From NCBI GenBank assembly GCA_036560485.1, contig DATBRC010000056.1, forward strand, positions 41,157 to 105,156: a stretch of 64,000 nt of DNA, given 5' to 3'. The translations under genes and the position numbers were made by a program. This document shows positions 35,085-44,467 of the stretch, piece after piece (positions within the stretch are counted from its first letter, which is position 1; every line of letters starts with the position of its first letter). Below the pieces are notes generated by a model. The model was given only the letters and a program-made list of their open reading frames with translations. It did not search any database and was not told the DNA's origin. The stretch comes from DATBRC01 sp036560485. Its GTDB lineage: Bacteria > Pseudomonadota > Gammaproteobacteria > Burkholderiales > Burkholderiaceae_D.

Positions 35085-37514
35085 ATGCAATTCTCAGAAA
35101 ACTGGCTCCGCACGATGGTCGATCCGAAGATGACTTCGGACGAATTGGCGCACTTGTTGACAATGTCAGGTTTGGAAGTGGAAGAAGTCGAGCCGGTTGC
35201 ACAGCCTTTTTCAAATGTCGTCGTCGGCAAGGTATTGGAAATCGCCAAGCATCCCAATGCCGACCGTTTGAATGTGTGCCAAGTTGATGTCGGCACCGGC
35301 ACCTTGTTGAATATCGTCTGTGGTGCACCCAATGTGCGTGCAGGCATGAAAGTTGTCTGTGCTATGGCAGGTGCAGTGCTGCCGCCAGGCGATGATGGCA
35401 AACCATTCGAAATCAAGGTCGGTCAATTGCGCGGTGTCGAGTCGCAGGGCATGTTGTGTTCTGCACGTGAATTGAAGCTATCGGAAGAGGGCGGCGGTCT
35501 GATGGACCTGCCGGAAGATGCACCAATCGGCCAGAATTTTCGTGATTACTATCAGCTCAACGATTTGAAATTCACGATCAAGCTGACGCCGAACAAGGCC
35601 GATTGCTTGTCCGTACTCGGTGTCGCGCGAGAAGTTTCTGCATTGACCGATACACCACTTAAAGCGCCAATCTACAACACGGTGACGCCAACAATTCAAG
35701 ACAAGTTGCCGGTCAAGATTTCAGCACCTGATTTATGTGGACGCTTTGCAGGACGCATTATCCGTGGCGTGAACGCACGCGCCGCGACACCTGACTGGAT
35801 GAAGCAACGTCTGGAGCGCAGTGGTCAGCGCCCGATTTCTGCACTGGTCGATATCTCCAATTACGTGATGCTGGAATTGGGCCGTCCATCGCATGTATTC
35901 GACCTCGATAAAATCCATGGCGGTCTCGATGTGCGTTGGGGGAAACCAGGTGAGTCAATCAAGCTGTTGAATGGCAATACGGTCGAAGTCGATGGCTGGG
36001 TTGGCGTGATTGCCGATGAGCGTGAAATCGAATCATTGGCCGGCATCATGGGCGGTGATTCCACTGCTGTCACACTCGACACGCAAAACATTTATCTCGA
36101 AGCCGCATTCTGGTGGCCGCAAGCGATTCAAGGCCGCGCACGTCGTTTTAATTTTTCGACAGACGCAGCGCATCGATTCGAGCGCGGTGTTGATTACGCC
36201 AGCATCGTAGAGCATATCGAACGCATTACTGCATTGATTGTTGAAATCTGCGGGCAAAAAGACAAGACTGCGGTTGGTCCTGTCGATGACCATATCGTTA
36301 ATCTGCCGCAGCGTCGACCAGTTACTGTCCGCACGGCACGTGCCGTGAAAGTAATTGGTGTGCCGATTACCGATGCGCAGATCGCCGATATTTTTACGCG
36401 CCTTGGCCTGACATTTACGCATCAGCCAGGGTTGTTTTCGGTGACCGCGCCTTCCTATCGTTTCGATATTGAAATCGAAGAAGATTTGATCGAAGAGATC
36501 GTGCGCGTTTATGGCTTTGAAAATATTCCATCGTTGCCGCCTGTCGCTGCAAATGCAATGCGTATTCCTCCTGAAAACATCCGTTCGCTATTCACGATTC
36601 GTCGCCAGCTGGCCGATCTCGATTATCAGGAAGTAGTGAATTTCAGTTTTGTCGAAGAGTCGTGGGAAACCGATTTTTCTGCAAACACCAATCCGATCAA
36701 ATTGCTTAATCCGATCGCCAGCCAAATGAGCGTGATGCGTTCTTCGTTGATCGGCAGCTTGATCGCGAATGTGCGTTACAACCTGAATCGCAAAATCAAC
36801 CGCGTGCGCTTGTTTGAAATCGGCGCGGTATTTTTGCGTAATCAAACTACGCAAGATGGCCCGTTATCGGTTGCAGGTTTCGATCAGCCCAAGCGCGTTA
36901 CCGCACTCGTATATGGTCCGGTAGCAGAAGAGCAATGGGGACAGTCGACACGCAATGTTGATTATTTTGATATCAAAGCTGATCTGGAAGCTTTGTTCGC
37001 GCCGAAAACCATCCGGTTCGCGAAAATGGAGCATCCGGCGTTACACCCCGGACGTTCCGCTCAAATCACGCTGGATGGCAAAGTAATCGGTGCGATCGGC
37101 GAATTGCACCCGCGTTGGCAACAAAAATACGATCTTCCTTTGGCGCCAGTAATGTTCGAGGTCGATGCAGATGCATTGCAGTTGCGCGATGTTCCTGTTT
37201 ATGAAGAAATCTCCAAATTTCCGGCGGTGACACGCGACCTCGCTATCGTGGTGCAACAATCAATACCGGCACAAGATTTGGTGGATACATTTTTTGTTGA
37301 AAAGAAGACAAATCCAATTTGCAATATCTTGCAAGCCATTGTTTTATTTGATGAATATCGTGGTAAAGGACTTGAAAATAATGAAAAAAGTCTTGCTTTC
37401 CGCATCACCTTGCAAGATACTCAAAGCACCCTGCAAGACGATAATGTAAATGCTGCAATTGCTGCATTTACCTCTGCCGTCAACAAAAAACATGGCGGAA
37501 AAATCCGCTCATAG
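35085..37514 (+). CDS. pheT: Phenylalanyl-tRNA synthetase beta subunit
   Basis: Non-catalytic/editing subunit. MQFSENWLRTMVDP opening, tRNA-binding OB domain (about 40-150), B3/B4 editing domain with LVDISNYVMLELGRPSHVFD, B5 domain with SYRFDIEIEEDLIEEIVRVYGFENIP, and C-terminal ferredoxin-fold anticodon domain. 809 residues. Ends 20 bases before ihfA. Confidence 0.97.
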   Translation: MQFSENWLRTMVDPKMTSDELAHLLTMSGLEVEEVEPVAQPFSNVVVGKVLEIAKHPNADRLNVCQVDVGTGTLLNIVCGAPNVRAGMKVVCAMAGAVLPPGDDGKPFEIKVGQLRGVESQGMLCSARELKLSEEGGGLMDLPEDAPIGQNFRDYYQLNDLKFTIKLTPNKADCLSVLGVAREVSALTDTPLKAPIYNTVTPTIQDKLPVKISAPDLCGRFAGRIIRGVNARAATPDWMKQRLERSGQRPISALVDISNYVMLELGRPSHVFDLDKIHGGLDVRWGKPGESIKLLNGNTVEVDGWVGVIADEREIESLAGIMGGDSTAVTLDTQNIYLEAAFWWPQAIQGRARRFNFSTDAAHRFERGVDYASIVEHIERITALIVEICGQKDKTAVGPVDDHIVNLPQRRPVTVRTARAVKVIGVPITDAQIADIFTRLGLTFTHQPGLFSVTAPSYRFDIEIEEDLIEEIVRVYGFENIPSLPPVAANAMRIPPENIRSLFTIRRQLADLDYQEVVNFSFVEESWETDFSANTNPIKLLNPIASQMSVMRSSLIGSLIANVRYNLNRKINRVRLFEIGAVFLRNQTTQDGPLSVAGFDQPKRVTALVYGPVAEEQWGQSTRNVDYFDIKADLEALFAPKTIRFAKMEHPALHPGRSAQITLDGKVIGAIGELHPRWQQKYDLPLAPVMFEVDADALQLRDVPVYEEISKFPAVTRDLAIVVQQSIPAQDLVDTFFVEKKTNPICNILQAIVLFDEYRGKGLENNEKSLAFRITLQDTQSTLQDDNVNAAIAAFTSAVNKKHGGKIRS

Positions 37515-37534
37515 AGCAGGTTGGGATAACGACA

Positions 37535-37948
37535 ATGAATGACTCGACCTCAGCTGAATATCAATCTGTGTTGTCTGCAGACCTCAATCGCGCCATGCTT
37601 GAGGCGCGCGCACGGTCACAGGCAGAAAAAGAACTCCCCAGTCTTACCAAGGCAGAATTGGCGGAATTGCTGTTTGAACAAGTAGGTTTGAACAAGCGCG
37701 AAGCCAAGGACATGGTTGAGACGTTTTTTGATGAAATTCGCAACGCGTTGGAGCGTGGTGAATCCGTCAAGCTTTCCGGCTTTGGCAATTTTCAATTGCG
37801 CGACAAGCCGCAGCGCCCTGGCCGCAATCCAAAAACCGGCGAAGAAATCCCGATTACTGCACGTCGCGTAGTGACCTTTCATGCGAGCCAAAAGCTCAAG
37901 GGCATGGTTGACACTGCCAATCAAAAAACAGCAGAACTTGCTTCCTGA
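37535..37948 (+). CDS. ihfA: Integration host factor alpha subunit
   Basis: DNA-bending protein, partner of IhfB. The family core begins near residue 36 (LTKAELAELLFEQVGLNKREAKDMVE) and holds GFGNFQLRDKPQRPGRNPKTGEEIPI, the arm that intercalates by its proline. About 35 extra N-terminal residues precede the core; betaproteobacterial IhfA often has an extension, though a later start is possible. Placed after pheT as in many Proteobacteria. Confidence 0.95.
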   Translation: MNDSTSAEYQSVLSADLNRAMLEARARSQAEKELPSLTKAELAELLFEQVGLNKREAKDMVETFFDEIRNALERGESVKLSGFGNFQLRDKPQRPGRNPKTGEEIPITARRVVTFHASQKLKGMVDTANQKTAELAS

Positions 37949-37956
37949 ATTGAAGT

Positions 37957-38343
37957 ATGACCGAGCGCACCTCTAAATCAGAGTTACCCGTATTGCCTCC
38001 TATTCCTGCGAAGCGCTATTTCACGATTGGTGAAGTCAGCGATTTATGTGGTGTGAAACCACACGTACTGCGTTATTGGGAGCAGGAATTTACCCAGCTG
38101 AAACCGGTAAAGCGTCGTGGCAACAGACGTTATTATCAGCATCATGAAGTTTTGTTGATTCGGCGTATTCGAGAACTGTTGTACGAGCAAGGCTTTACCA
38201 TCAGTGGCGCGCGCAATAAACTCGACAGCCGTTTGGTCGATGGCGATGGTGCTGATGGCATTGCAGATTTGCCACCGCTGGACGTCAATACCGTTGCAAT
38301 CCGCAATGAGCTTTCAGAGATTCTTGATCTGCTGAAGCAATAA
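37957..38343 (+). CDS. MerR-family transcriptional regulator
   Basis: Winged-helix DNA-binding protein, 128 residues. The MerR domain (about 20-90) reads FTIGEVSDLCGVKPHVLRYWEQEF and RGNRRYYQHHEVLLIRRIRELLYEQGFTI. No C-terminal cysteines, so not a metal sensor. This gene commonly follows ihfA in betaproteobacteria; its target is unknown. It lies 8 bases after ihfA, so probably co-transcribed. Confidence 0.92.
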   Translation: MTERTSKSELPVLPPIPAKRYFTIGEVSDLCGVKPHVLRYWEQEFTQLKPVKRRGNRRYYQHHEVLLIRRIRELLYEQGFTISGARNKLDSRLVDGDGADGIADLPPLDVNTVAIRNELSEILDLLKQ

Positions 38344-38441
38344 TTTCCCTCAATTCAGTTTCAAAGTGGCGTCAATCAAGCATAGGCGCCTTTCTGGACG
38401 TAAAATTATCCTGTATTTTCTAATTTCTATAGAAGGTAGGG

Positions 38442-39458
38442 ATGATGGACATCGCTTTACGCAATATTGTGCAACAGATGCCCAAGGCAGAATTGCATAT
38501 CCACATTGAAGGCTCACTCGAGCCGGAATTGATCTTCGCACTGGCCAAACGCAATAACATCACGCTTCCCTATCTGTCGGTAGATGCACTGCGTCGCGCT
38601 TACGCGTTCACCAGCCTGCAATCGTTTTTGAATATTTATTATGCGGGTGCAAGCGTACTATTGACCGAGCAGGATTTTTTCGACATGACATGGGCATATC
38701 TGCAGCGTGCGCATGCGGACAATGTGCGGCACACCGAGATTTTCTTCGATCCACAAACGCATACCGAACGCGGCGTGGCATTTTCTATTGTGATCAATGG
38801 CATTCATCGTGCCTTGGAACAAGCGAAATCGCAATTCGGCATGACGGGTTCATTGATTATGTGTTTCTTACGTCATCTGTCTGAGGAAGATGCTTTTATA
38901 ACGCTGGAGCAAGCCTTGCCGTTTCGTGACAAATTCATTGGCGTCGGGCTTGACTCATCAGAGCGTGATCATCCTCCACAAAAGTTTGCGAAAATATTCG
39001 CACGTTGCCGTGAACTTGGCTTTCACCTGGTTGCCCATGCAGGTGAAGAAGGACCGCCGGCATACATACAGGCGGCGCTTGATGTATTGCACGTTGAGCG
39101 CATTGATCACGGCGTACGCTGCCTGGAAGACGCCGCACTGACGCAGCGATTGGCGCGCGATAAGGTTGCATTGACGGTGTGTCCGCTTTCCAATATCAAG
39201 CTGCGTGTTTTTGATCAGATGTGCGATCATAATTTGCGCAAATTACTGGAAGCCGGTTTGACCGTCACTATCAACTCAGACGATCCGGCTTATTTTGGCG
39301 GTTACATGAATGATAATTTTGTTGCGACATTTGAGTCATTGGGACTAAATAGAAATGATGCCATGCAATTAGTGAAAAACAGTTTCAATGCATCGTTTCT
39401 GGATACGCCGACAAAACAAAAATATCTGAATGAAGTCGATACATTCTTCAAAATGTAA
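38442..39458 (+). CDS. Adenine deaminase (adenosine deaminase family, type 2)
   Basis: Zinc amidohydrolase of purine salvage. Metal ligands His19 and His21 in AELHIHIEGSLEP, HAGEEG near 200, and SDDPAYFGGYMNDNF near 280. The GLDSSERDHPP segment and the YFGGY motif fit the adenine deaminase subgroup (adenine to hypoxanthine) better than adenosine deaminase; this is judged by motif only. 338 residues; ATG 38442 follows AAGGTAGG. Followed by a repeat element. Confidence 0.88.
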   Translation: MMDIALRNIVQQMPKAELHIHIEGSLEPELIFALAKRNNITLPYLSVDALRRAYAFTSLQSFLNIYYAGASVLLTEQDFFDMTWAYLQRAHADNVRHTEIFFDPQTHTERGVAFSIVINGIHRALEQAKSQFGMTGSLIMCFLRHLSEEDAFITLEQALPFRDKFIGVGLDSSERDHPPQKFAKIFARCRELGFHLVAHAGEEGPPAYIQAALDVLHVERIDHGVRCLEDAALTQRLARDKVALTVCPLSNIKLRVFDQMCDHNLRKLLEAGLTVTINSDDPAYFGGYMNDNFVATFESLGLNRNDAMQLVKNSFNASFLDTPTKQKYLNEVDTFFKM

Positions 39459-39462
39459 GTCA

Positions 39463-39623
39463 CCGTCGTTCCCGCGAAAGGTGAAGCAAGGGTTTCAAAT
39501 GACATGTCATTTGCTTGCGTAACGGTAACCGCTTGCAAGCGGTTATGCGCCCTGCAAGGGGGAATCCATAGTGCGGTGATTCAAGCATATGTCGCATGGA
39601 TTCCCGCTTTCGCGGGAACGACG
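39463..39623. repeat. Dispersed palindromic repeat, GTTCCCGC subtype, interrupted copy
   Basis: The left arm CCGTCGTTCCCGCGAAAG (39463-39480) is cut off from its continuation GGGAATCCAT (about 39559-39568) by roughly 78 foreign bases; the right arm (39597-39622) is intact. The inserted piece contains two perfect 18-bp palindromes: CAAATGACATGTCATTTG (39496-39513) and AACCGCTTGCAAGCGGTT (39527-39544). A repeat appears to have been inserted into a repeat. Confidence 0.75.
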
Positions 39624-39669
39624 AATGTAGTTATATCGTTTAAGCGTACTATTAATCAAGAGAAATCTG

Positions 39670-42177
39670 ATGTCGATACTGCTCCAATCTCTCCGCATGA
39701 CCCACCGTGACTGGCGTGCAGGAGAATTGCGTTTCCTCCTCATTGCATTGATCGTCGCGGTTTCCGCGATGTCTTCAGTCGGATTTTTTGTCGATCGTAT
39801 GCGTACCGGCTTGCTACGCGATGGCACGCAATTGCTGGGCGGAGACCTGGTCATTAATTCTGACAAACCAATCAACGATACATGGCGGACTGAAGCACAC
39901 CGACGTGGGCTAAACACCGTAGATACCATGACTTTCCCCAGCATGGCAATTGCAGGCGAGGGCGATCAAGCGCTCACGCAATTGGCGGCGGTCAAAGCCG
40001 TATCGCACGGTTATCCATTGCGCGGCAATCTCAAACTTGCTGCGCCAAATAATGGCGCCGATATCGCCACGCGTGCGATTCCGCAGCCCGGCACGGTATG
40101 GGTAGACGGCCACATAATGTCCGTGTTGCATCTTGCCATCGGCAGTCCATTGAAGCTTGGGGACAAGACATTCACCGTTGCCAATGTCATTTCCGTCGAG
40201 CCTGATCGCGGTATGGCGTTTTTGAACTTCGCGCCTCGTGTGATGCTGAATTTGTCGGATATTCCTGCAACGCATTTGGTCCAGGATGGATCGAGAGTCA
40301 CCTATCGATTGCAAGTGGCAGGCAAGTCGGCTGATGCTTCCGCATTTGAAAAATGGATACAGTCCAAAATCGACCGCGAGAATATCAAAGGTGTACGCCT
40401 GGAATCGCTGGAATCCGGACGCCCGGAAATGCGCGCCACAATTGATCGCGCGGAACAATTTCTTTCCCTGGTAGGTCTTCTCTCCGCAATGCTCGCCGCG
40501 GTTGCGGTCGCGATGGCAGCACGCCGCTTCATGCTGCGCCATGTCGATGCATGTGCGATGCTGCGCTGCCTTGGCATGACGCAAAATCAAGTGACATCGC
40601 TTTATCTGATGGAATTTTTCATCATCGGATTCATCGGAAGCGTGCTGGGCGCATTGCTTGGATTTTTTGGACATTTCGTCCTGCTCAATTGGTTGGGAAA
40701 ACTGGTAGCGACTGACTTGCCGTCGCCATCTTTTTTGCCTGCCGCACAAGCTGTCGCAACTGGTTTGCTATTGCTGATCGGCTTTGCGATACCGCCGATC
40801 CTGCAACTGCGCAACGTGCCGCACAATCGCGTGATTCGGCGCGAGCAGGATCCACCTAAACCGATGACATTGGTAACCTATGGTTTGGGGCTTGCGACAT
40901 TTATCGGTTTGTTATTGTGGCAGGCGAGTGATGCGAAATTAGGCCTGCTGACCGCGGCCGGATTTTTAGGTGGTTTAGCGGTGTTCGCATTGGTTGGCTG
41001 GTTGAGTTTGAAGGCACTGCGCAGTTTGCGCAGTGCTATCAATAATCCGACTTGGCGTTTCGCAATCACAGGCCTGCAGCGCCGCCCTGGTGCGACGATC
41101 GTGCAGATTGTCGCACTTGCGTTGGGATTGATGGCCTTGCTGCTGTTGACCGTGATACGCGGCGATTTGATCGATGCATGGCACAACGCAACGCCAACTG
41201 ACGCACCCAACCAATTTGTCATCAACATTCAGCCGGACCAGAAAGCGGAAGTTGCCTCTCGATTAGAGAAGGCCGGTATCCGCGATGTGCAGTTGTTTCC
41301 AATGATACTCGGCCGCCTGATTCGGATTAACAATACGCCCGTCACCGGTCAGACATACATCGAAGACAACGCCAAGCGGCTGGTCGATCGAGAATTCAAT
41401 TTATCCACCATGCGCGACATCCCGCCGCAAAACCGGATCGTCGCCGGACATTGGTATGACGATACGAAGCCGGAAGCATCGGTTGAAGAAGGACTCGCCA
41501 AAACATTGCATTTAAAACTGGGCGACAAGCTGGTGTTCGAAGTCAGCGGTCAACAGATTGAATCAACCATTACCAGTATTCGCAAACTGGAATGGGGTTC
41601 GATGCGCGTGAATTTCTTTGTGATATTGAATCCGCACTTGTTAGCGGACATGCCGCAGACGTGGATCACCGCATTTTATTTGCCTGCTCCAAAATATTCT
41701 TTCATCAATGAACTGACACGTGACTTTCCGAATCTGACAGTGATCGATGTCGGCAGCGTGTTGAAGCAGATTCAAGACGTGATCAATCAGGTTGTGACAG
41801 CCGTTGAATTTTTATTTTTATTCACACTCATATCCGGCGTATTGGTGCTGTATGCAGCGTTGATGGGCTCGCAGGATGAGCGCACGCGTGAAGCGGGCTT
41901 GCTGCGCGCGCTGGGAGCCACCCGCAAGCAATTATCGCAAGCGCAGTGGATTGAATTTGCATTGGTAGGTGGATTGGGCGGCTTGCTGGCCGCCACCGGC
42001 TCCGCAGCGGTCGGCTGGTCGCTTGCCAGGTATGTATTCAAATTTGAATGGGTCTTTGATCCGATGGTATGGCTGGCAGGCCTTGCTATCGGTGTGGTTT
42101 GCGCACTGATCGGCGGTTGGCTGGGGCTGCGCAATGTGTTGAGCCAACCGCCTTTACAAACATTGAGAGAAGCTTGA
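39670..42177 (+). CDS. FtsX-like ABC transporter permease (YbbP type)
   Basis: Large inner-membrane permease, 835 residues, with two FtsX domains. One N-terminal helix (about 22-42), a periplasmic region, then helices near 267-290, 310-345 and 355-378, a central group near 398-465 and 485-505, and C-terminal helices near 715-735, 763-785 and 795-815. Such proteins act with a LolD-like ATPase (YbbA) in moving lipids or lipoproteins, or in an envelope hydrolase role. No ATPase gene is adjacent, so the partner must be elsewhere. ATG 39670 follows AAGAGAAA. Confidence 0.88.
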   Translation: MSILLQSLRMTHRDWRAGELRFLLIALIVAVSAMSSVGFFVDRMRTGLLRDGTQLLGGDLVINSDKPINDTWRTEAHRRGLNTVDTMTFPSMAIAGEGDQALTQLAAVKAVSHGYPLRGNLKLAAPNNGADIATRAIPQPGTVWVDGHIMSVLHLAIGSPLKLGDKTFTVANVISVEPDRGMAFLNFAPRVMLNLSDIPATHLVQDGSRVTYRLQVAGKSADASAFEKWIQSKIDRENIKGVRLESLESGRPEMRATIDRAEQFLSLVGLLSAMLAAVAVAMAARRFMLRHVDACAMLRCLGMTQNQVTSLYLMEFFIIGFIGSVLGALLGFFGHFVLLNWLGKLVATDLPSPSFLPAAQAVATGLLLLIGFAIPPILQLRNVPHNRVIRREQDPPKPMTLVTYGLGLATFIGLLLWQASDAKLGLLTAAGFLGGLAVFALVGWLSLKALRSLRSAINNPTWRFAITGLQRRPGATIVQIVALALGLMALLLLTVIRGDLIDAWHNATPTDAPNQFVINIQPDQKAEVASRLEKAGIRDVQLFPMILGRLIRINNTPVTGQTYIEDNAKRLVDREFNLSTMRDIPPQNRIVAGHWYDDTKPEASVEEGLAKTLHLKLGDKLVFEVSGQQIESTITSIRKLEWGSMRVNFFVILNPHLLADMPQTWITAFYLPAPKYSFINELTRDFPNLTVIDVGSVLKQIQDVINQVVTAVEFLFLFTLISGVLVLYAALMGSQDERTREAGLLRALGATRKQLSQAQWIEFALVGGLGGLLAATGSAAVGWSLARYVFKFEWVFDPMVWLAGLAIGVVCALIGGWLGLRNVLSQPPLQTLREA

Positions 42178-42203
42178 CAGGATGCCTCTTTGAACCATCC
42201 ACC

Positions 42204-42283
42204 GTCGTTCCCGCGAAGGCGGGAATCCATAAGCCGGTCGAACAAGCAGACTCACTATGGATTCCCGCCTTCGCGGGAACGAC
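42204..42283. repeat. Dispersed palindromic repeat, GTTCCCGC subtype, intact copy
   Basis: Perfect 27-bp inverted repeat: 42204-42230 against 42257-42283, 26-base spacer. Arms contain CCCGCGAAGGCGGG. Its right arm read in frame gives MDSRLRGND, which must not be taken as the start of the globin. Confidence 0.92.
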
Positions 42284-42322
42284 AAAACGTATATTGCACA
42301 GAAACTATTTTCAATTATTCAT

Positions 42323-42736
42323 ATGACTACTGAAGAACACCAAGACCAACCCGACGGACAATCCGCCTTTGAACTGATCGGTGGCGCCGAGAAATTGCGC
42401 GAACTGGTAGACCGCTTCTATGACCTGATGGATTTGGAGTCGGAATTCGCCGACATCCGCAAGATGCATCCAACCCCGCTCGACAGCTCGCGCGACAAGC
42501 TGTATTTATTTTTGTCCGGCTGGACCGGCGGTCCGAGCCTGTATATCGAACAATACGGACATCCACGCCTGCGTGCACGTCATTTGCCATTCGAGATCGC
42601 GTCCAAAGAACGCGACCAGTGGCTGCGCTGCATGGCGCTGGCGATGCAGGATGTCGGCATTGCAGAATGGCTGCAGGAGCGCCTGATGCAGGCTTTTTTT
42701 CAGACTGCCGACTGGATGCGCAATAAAGAAGGTTAA
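42323..42736 (+). CDS. Group II truncated hemoglobin
   Basis: Haem protein binding oxygen or handling NO. The block GHPRLRARHLPFEI gives the proximal His87, and Trp100 in RDQWLRCM is the G8 tryptophan diagnostic of group II. Tyr33 lies at B10. 137 residues from ATG 42323; the frame extends upstream into a repeat, which I exclude. No clear ribosome site is visible before this ATG. Stands alone between a permease and rmuC. Confidence 0.9.
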   Translation: MTTEEHQDQPDGQSAFELIGGAEKLRELVDRFYDLMDLESEFADIRKMHPTPLDSSRDKLYLFLSGWTGGPSLYIEQYGHPRLRARHLPFEIASKERDQWLRCMALAMQDVGIAEWLQERLMQAFFQTADWMRNKEG

Positions 42737-42761
42737 TATTCATATTCGTAAGACTTGTTTA

Positions 42762-42859
42762 TGTCGTCCCAGCATGCTTCTAGCTGGGATCCAGCGACTT
42801 TGTTTTGATTAAGCGTAAAAACGACACTGGATTCCGGCTAAAGGCATGCCAGAACGACA
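42762..42859. repeat. Dispersed palindromic repeat, GTCCCAGC subtype, copy 2
   Basis: Arms 42762-42794 and 42827-42859 (33 bases) pair with seven differences, all transitions, so this copy looks older than those at 42204 and 47622. Same layout as the copy at 29785. Confidence 0.75.
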
Positions 42860-42927
42860 GAGTAACGAGCGTAATTTGTTTATGTTTTAATCCGAATTGA
42901 AATCAGTTACCCAATCAAGAAAACAGA

Positions 42928-44403
42928 ATGACCCAAACCGAATTCATCATCCTGCTATTCACCGCACTCGCGATCATCATCCTGCAGGTGGTCGCGTTGA
43001 TGCGAGGCAAAACGTCCGGCACATCATCCGACATTTCACCGCAACTGACACAACTGCAAAACGACTTGAAGCGGCACCAGCAAGAAACCGGCGAGCGTAC
43101 CGAGCGCCAAATCCAGACCACCGCACAAAGCACACGCCAGGAACTGACTGGCAATCTCGCACAATTCCAGCAAACGCTCGCTGCACAATTGACCAGCGTC
43201 GCCACGCTGCAGAACGGCCAGATCGACTCCTTCGCCCAACAGCTCGCCAAGCTCAATGAAGTCAACGCACTGCAACTGGAATCGATGCGGCTATCCATCA
43301 CACAGCAGGCGCAGACTGGACGAGAAGAACAAGCCAGCGCACTCAAGCGTTTCGGCGATACGCTCAACCAGACATTGACAGCATTGACCGAATCCAATGC
43401 GCAACGCATGGCAGAAGTGCGCGCAACGCTGGAATCCAAAATCAAGGACCTGCAAACCGACAACGCCAACCGTCTGGAAGAAATGCGCAAGACCGTCGAT
43501 GAGAAACTGCACGCGACGCTGGAACAACGTTTGGGTGAATCGTTCAAATTGGTTTCCGACCGTCTAGAGAAAGTTCATCAAGGCCTCGGTGAAATGCAGC
43601 AGCTCGCGATCGGTGTCGGTGACCTGAAACGTGTTCTTACCAACGTCAAGACACGCGGCACTTGGGGTGAAGTGCAACTGGAAATGCTGTTGGAACAAGT
43701 GCTGACACCAGACCAATATGGAAAAAATGTCGAGACCGTGCCAGCCACCGGCGAGCGCGTCGAGTTTGCAATCAAGCTGCCCGGCAACGGCGACGGCGAA
43801 AAGCCGGTCTGGTTGCCGATCGATGCCAAGTTCCCCAAAGAGCAGTATGAGCGTCTCGCAGAAGCAGCAGAACATGCCGATGTCGAAGGTGTCGCGACAG
43901 CAGGTAAAGAACTGGAGCGCGCAATTCGCGTAGAAGCCAAATCGATTTGCGAGAAGTATGTGTCGCCACCGCTGACCACCGACTTCGCAATCATGTTCTT
44001 GCCAACAGAAGGTTTGTACGCCGAAGTGATGCGCCGTCCCGGTTTGGCGGATGACATACAGCGCTTGCATCGCGTCAGCATCGCCGGACCATCGACGTTG
44101 ACGGCGTTATTGAATAGTTTGCAAATGGGCTTCCGCACGCTCGCATTAGAGAAGCGCTCATCCGAAGTGTGGCAAGTGCTGGGAGCGGTGAAGACGGAAT
44201 TCGGCAAGTTTGGTGAAGTGCTGGCTGCTACCAAGGCCACCTTGGAACGGGCCGCCAAGAATATCGAGCAGGCTGAGACACGCACACGTCAGATGACACG
44301 TAAGTTGAAGTCTGTGGAGGCGTTGCCGTCGGAGGCAGCGCAGTTGTTGTTGGGGGCTGGTGCGGCGGAGGTGAGTGATGAAAAAGAGGGTGGATTAGAT
44401 TAA
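42928..44403 (+). CDS. rmuC: DNA recombination protein RmuC
   Basis: RmuC-family protein, predicted nuclease-like fold that limits recombination at inverted repeats in Escherichia coli. An N-terminal membrane anchor (about 5-25) is followed by a long coiled coil (about 35-220, many Gln, Thr, Ala) and the conserved domain with TRGTWGEVQLEMLLEQVLTPDQY, LPIDAKFPKEQYERL and DFAIMFLPTEGLYAEVMRRPGL. 491 residues. Interesting in a region so rich in inverted repeats, though no link is shown. Confidence 0.93.
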   Translation: MTQTEFIILLFTALAIIILQVVALMRGKTSGTSSDISPQLTQLQNDLKRHQQETGERTERQIQTTAQSTRQELTGNLAQFQQTLAAQLTSVATLQNGQIDSFAQQLAKLNEVNALQLESMRLSITQQAQTGREEQASALKRFGDTLNQTLTALTESNAQRMAEVRATLESKIKDLQTDNANRLEEMRKTVDEKLHATLEQRLGESFKLVSDRLEKVHQGLGEMQQLAIGVGDLKRVLTNVKTRGTWGEVQLEMLLEQVLTPDQYGKNVETVPATGERVEFAIKLPGNGDGEKPVWLPIDAKFPKEQYERLAEAAEHADVEGVATAGKELERAIRVEAKSICEKYVSPPLTTDFAIMFLPTEGLYAEVMRRPGLADDIQRLHRVSIAGPSTLTALLNSLQMGFRTLALEKRSSEVWQVLGAVKTEFGKFGEVLAATKATLERAAKNIEQAETRTRQMTRKLKSVEALPSEAAQLLLGAGAAEVSDEKEGGLD

Positions 44404-44467
44404 TAGTATTATTCAATCAAATTGATGAGTGAATTTGTGACTTAATTTCCGAATTCGAATGTGAAAC

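Noticed and set aside
42257..42322. Upstream extension of the globin frame beginning MDSRLRGND
   Set aside because: It is the right arm of a palindromic repeat read in frame; the globin fold starts after ATG 42323.
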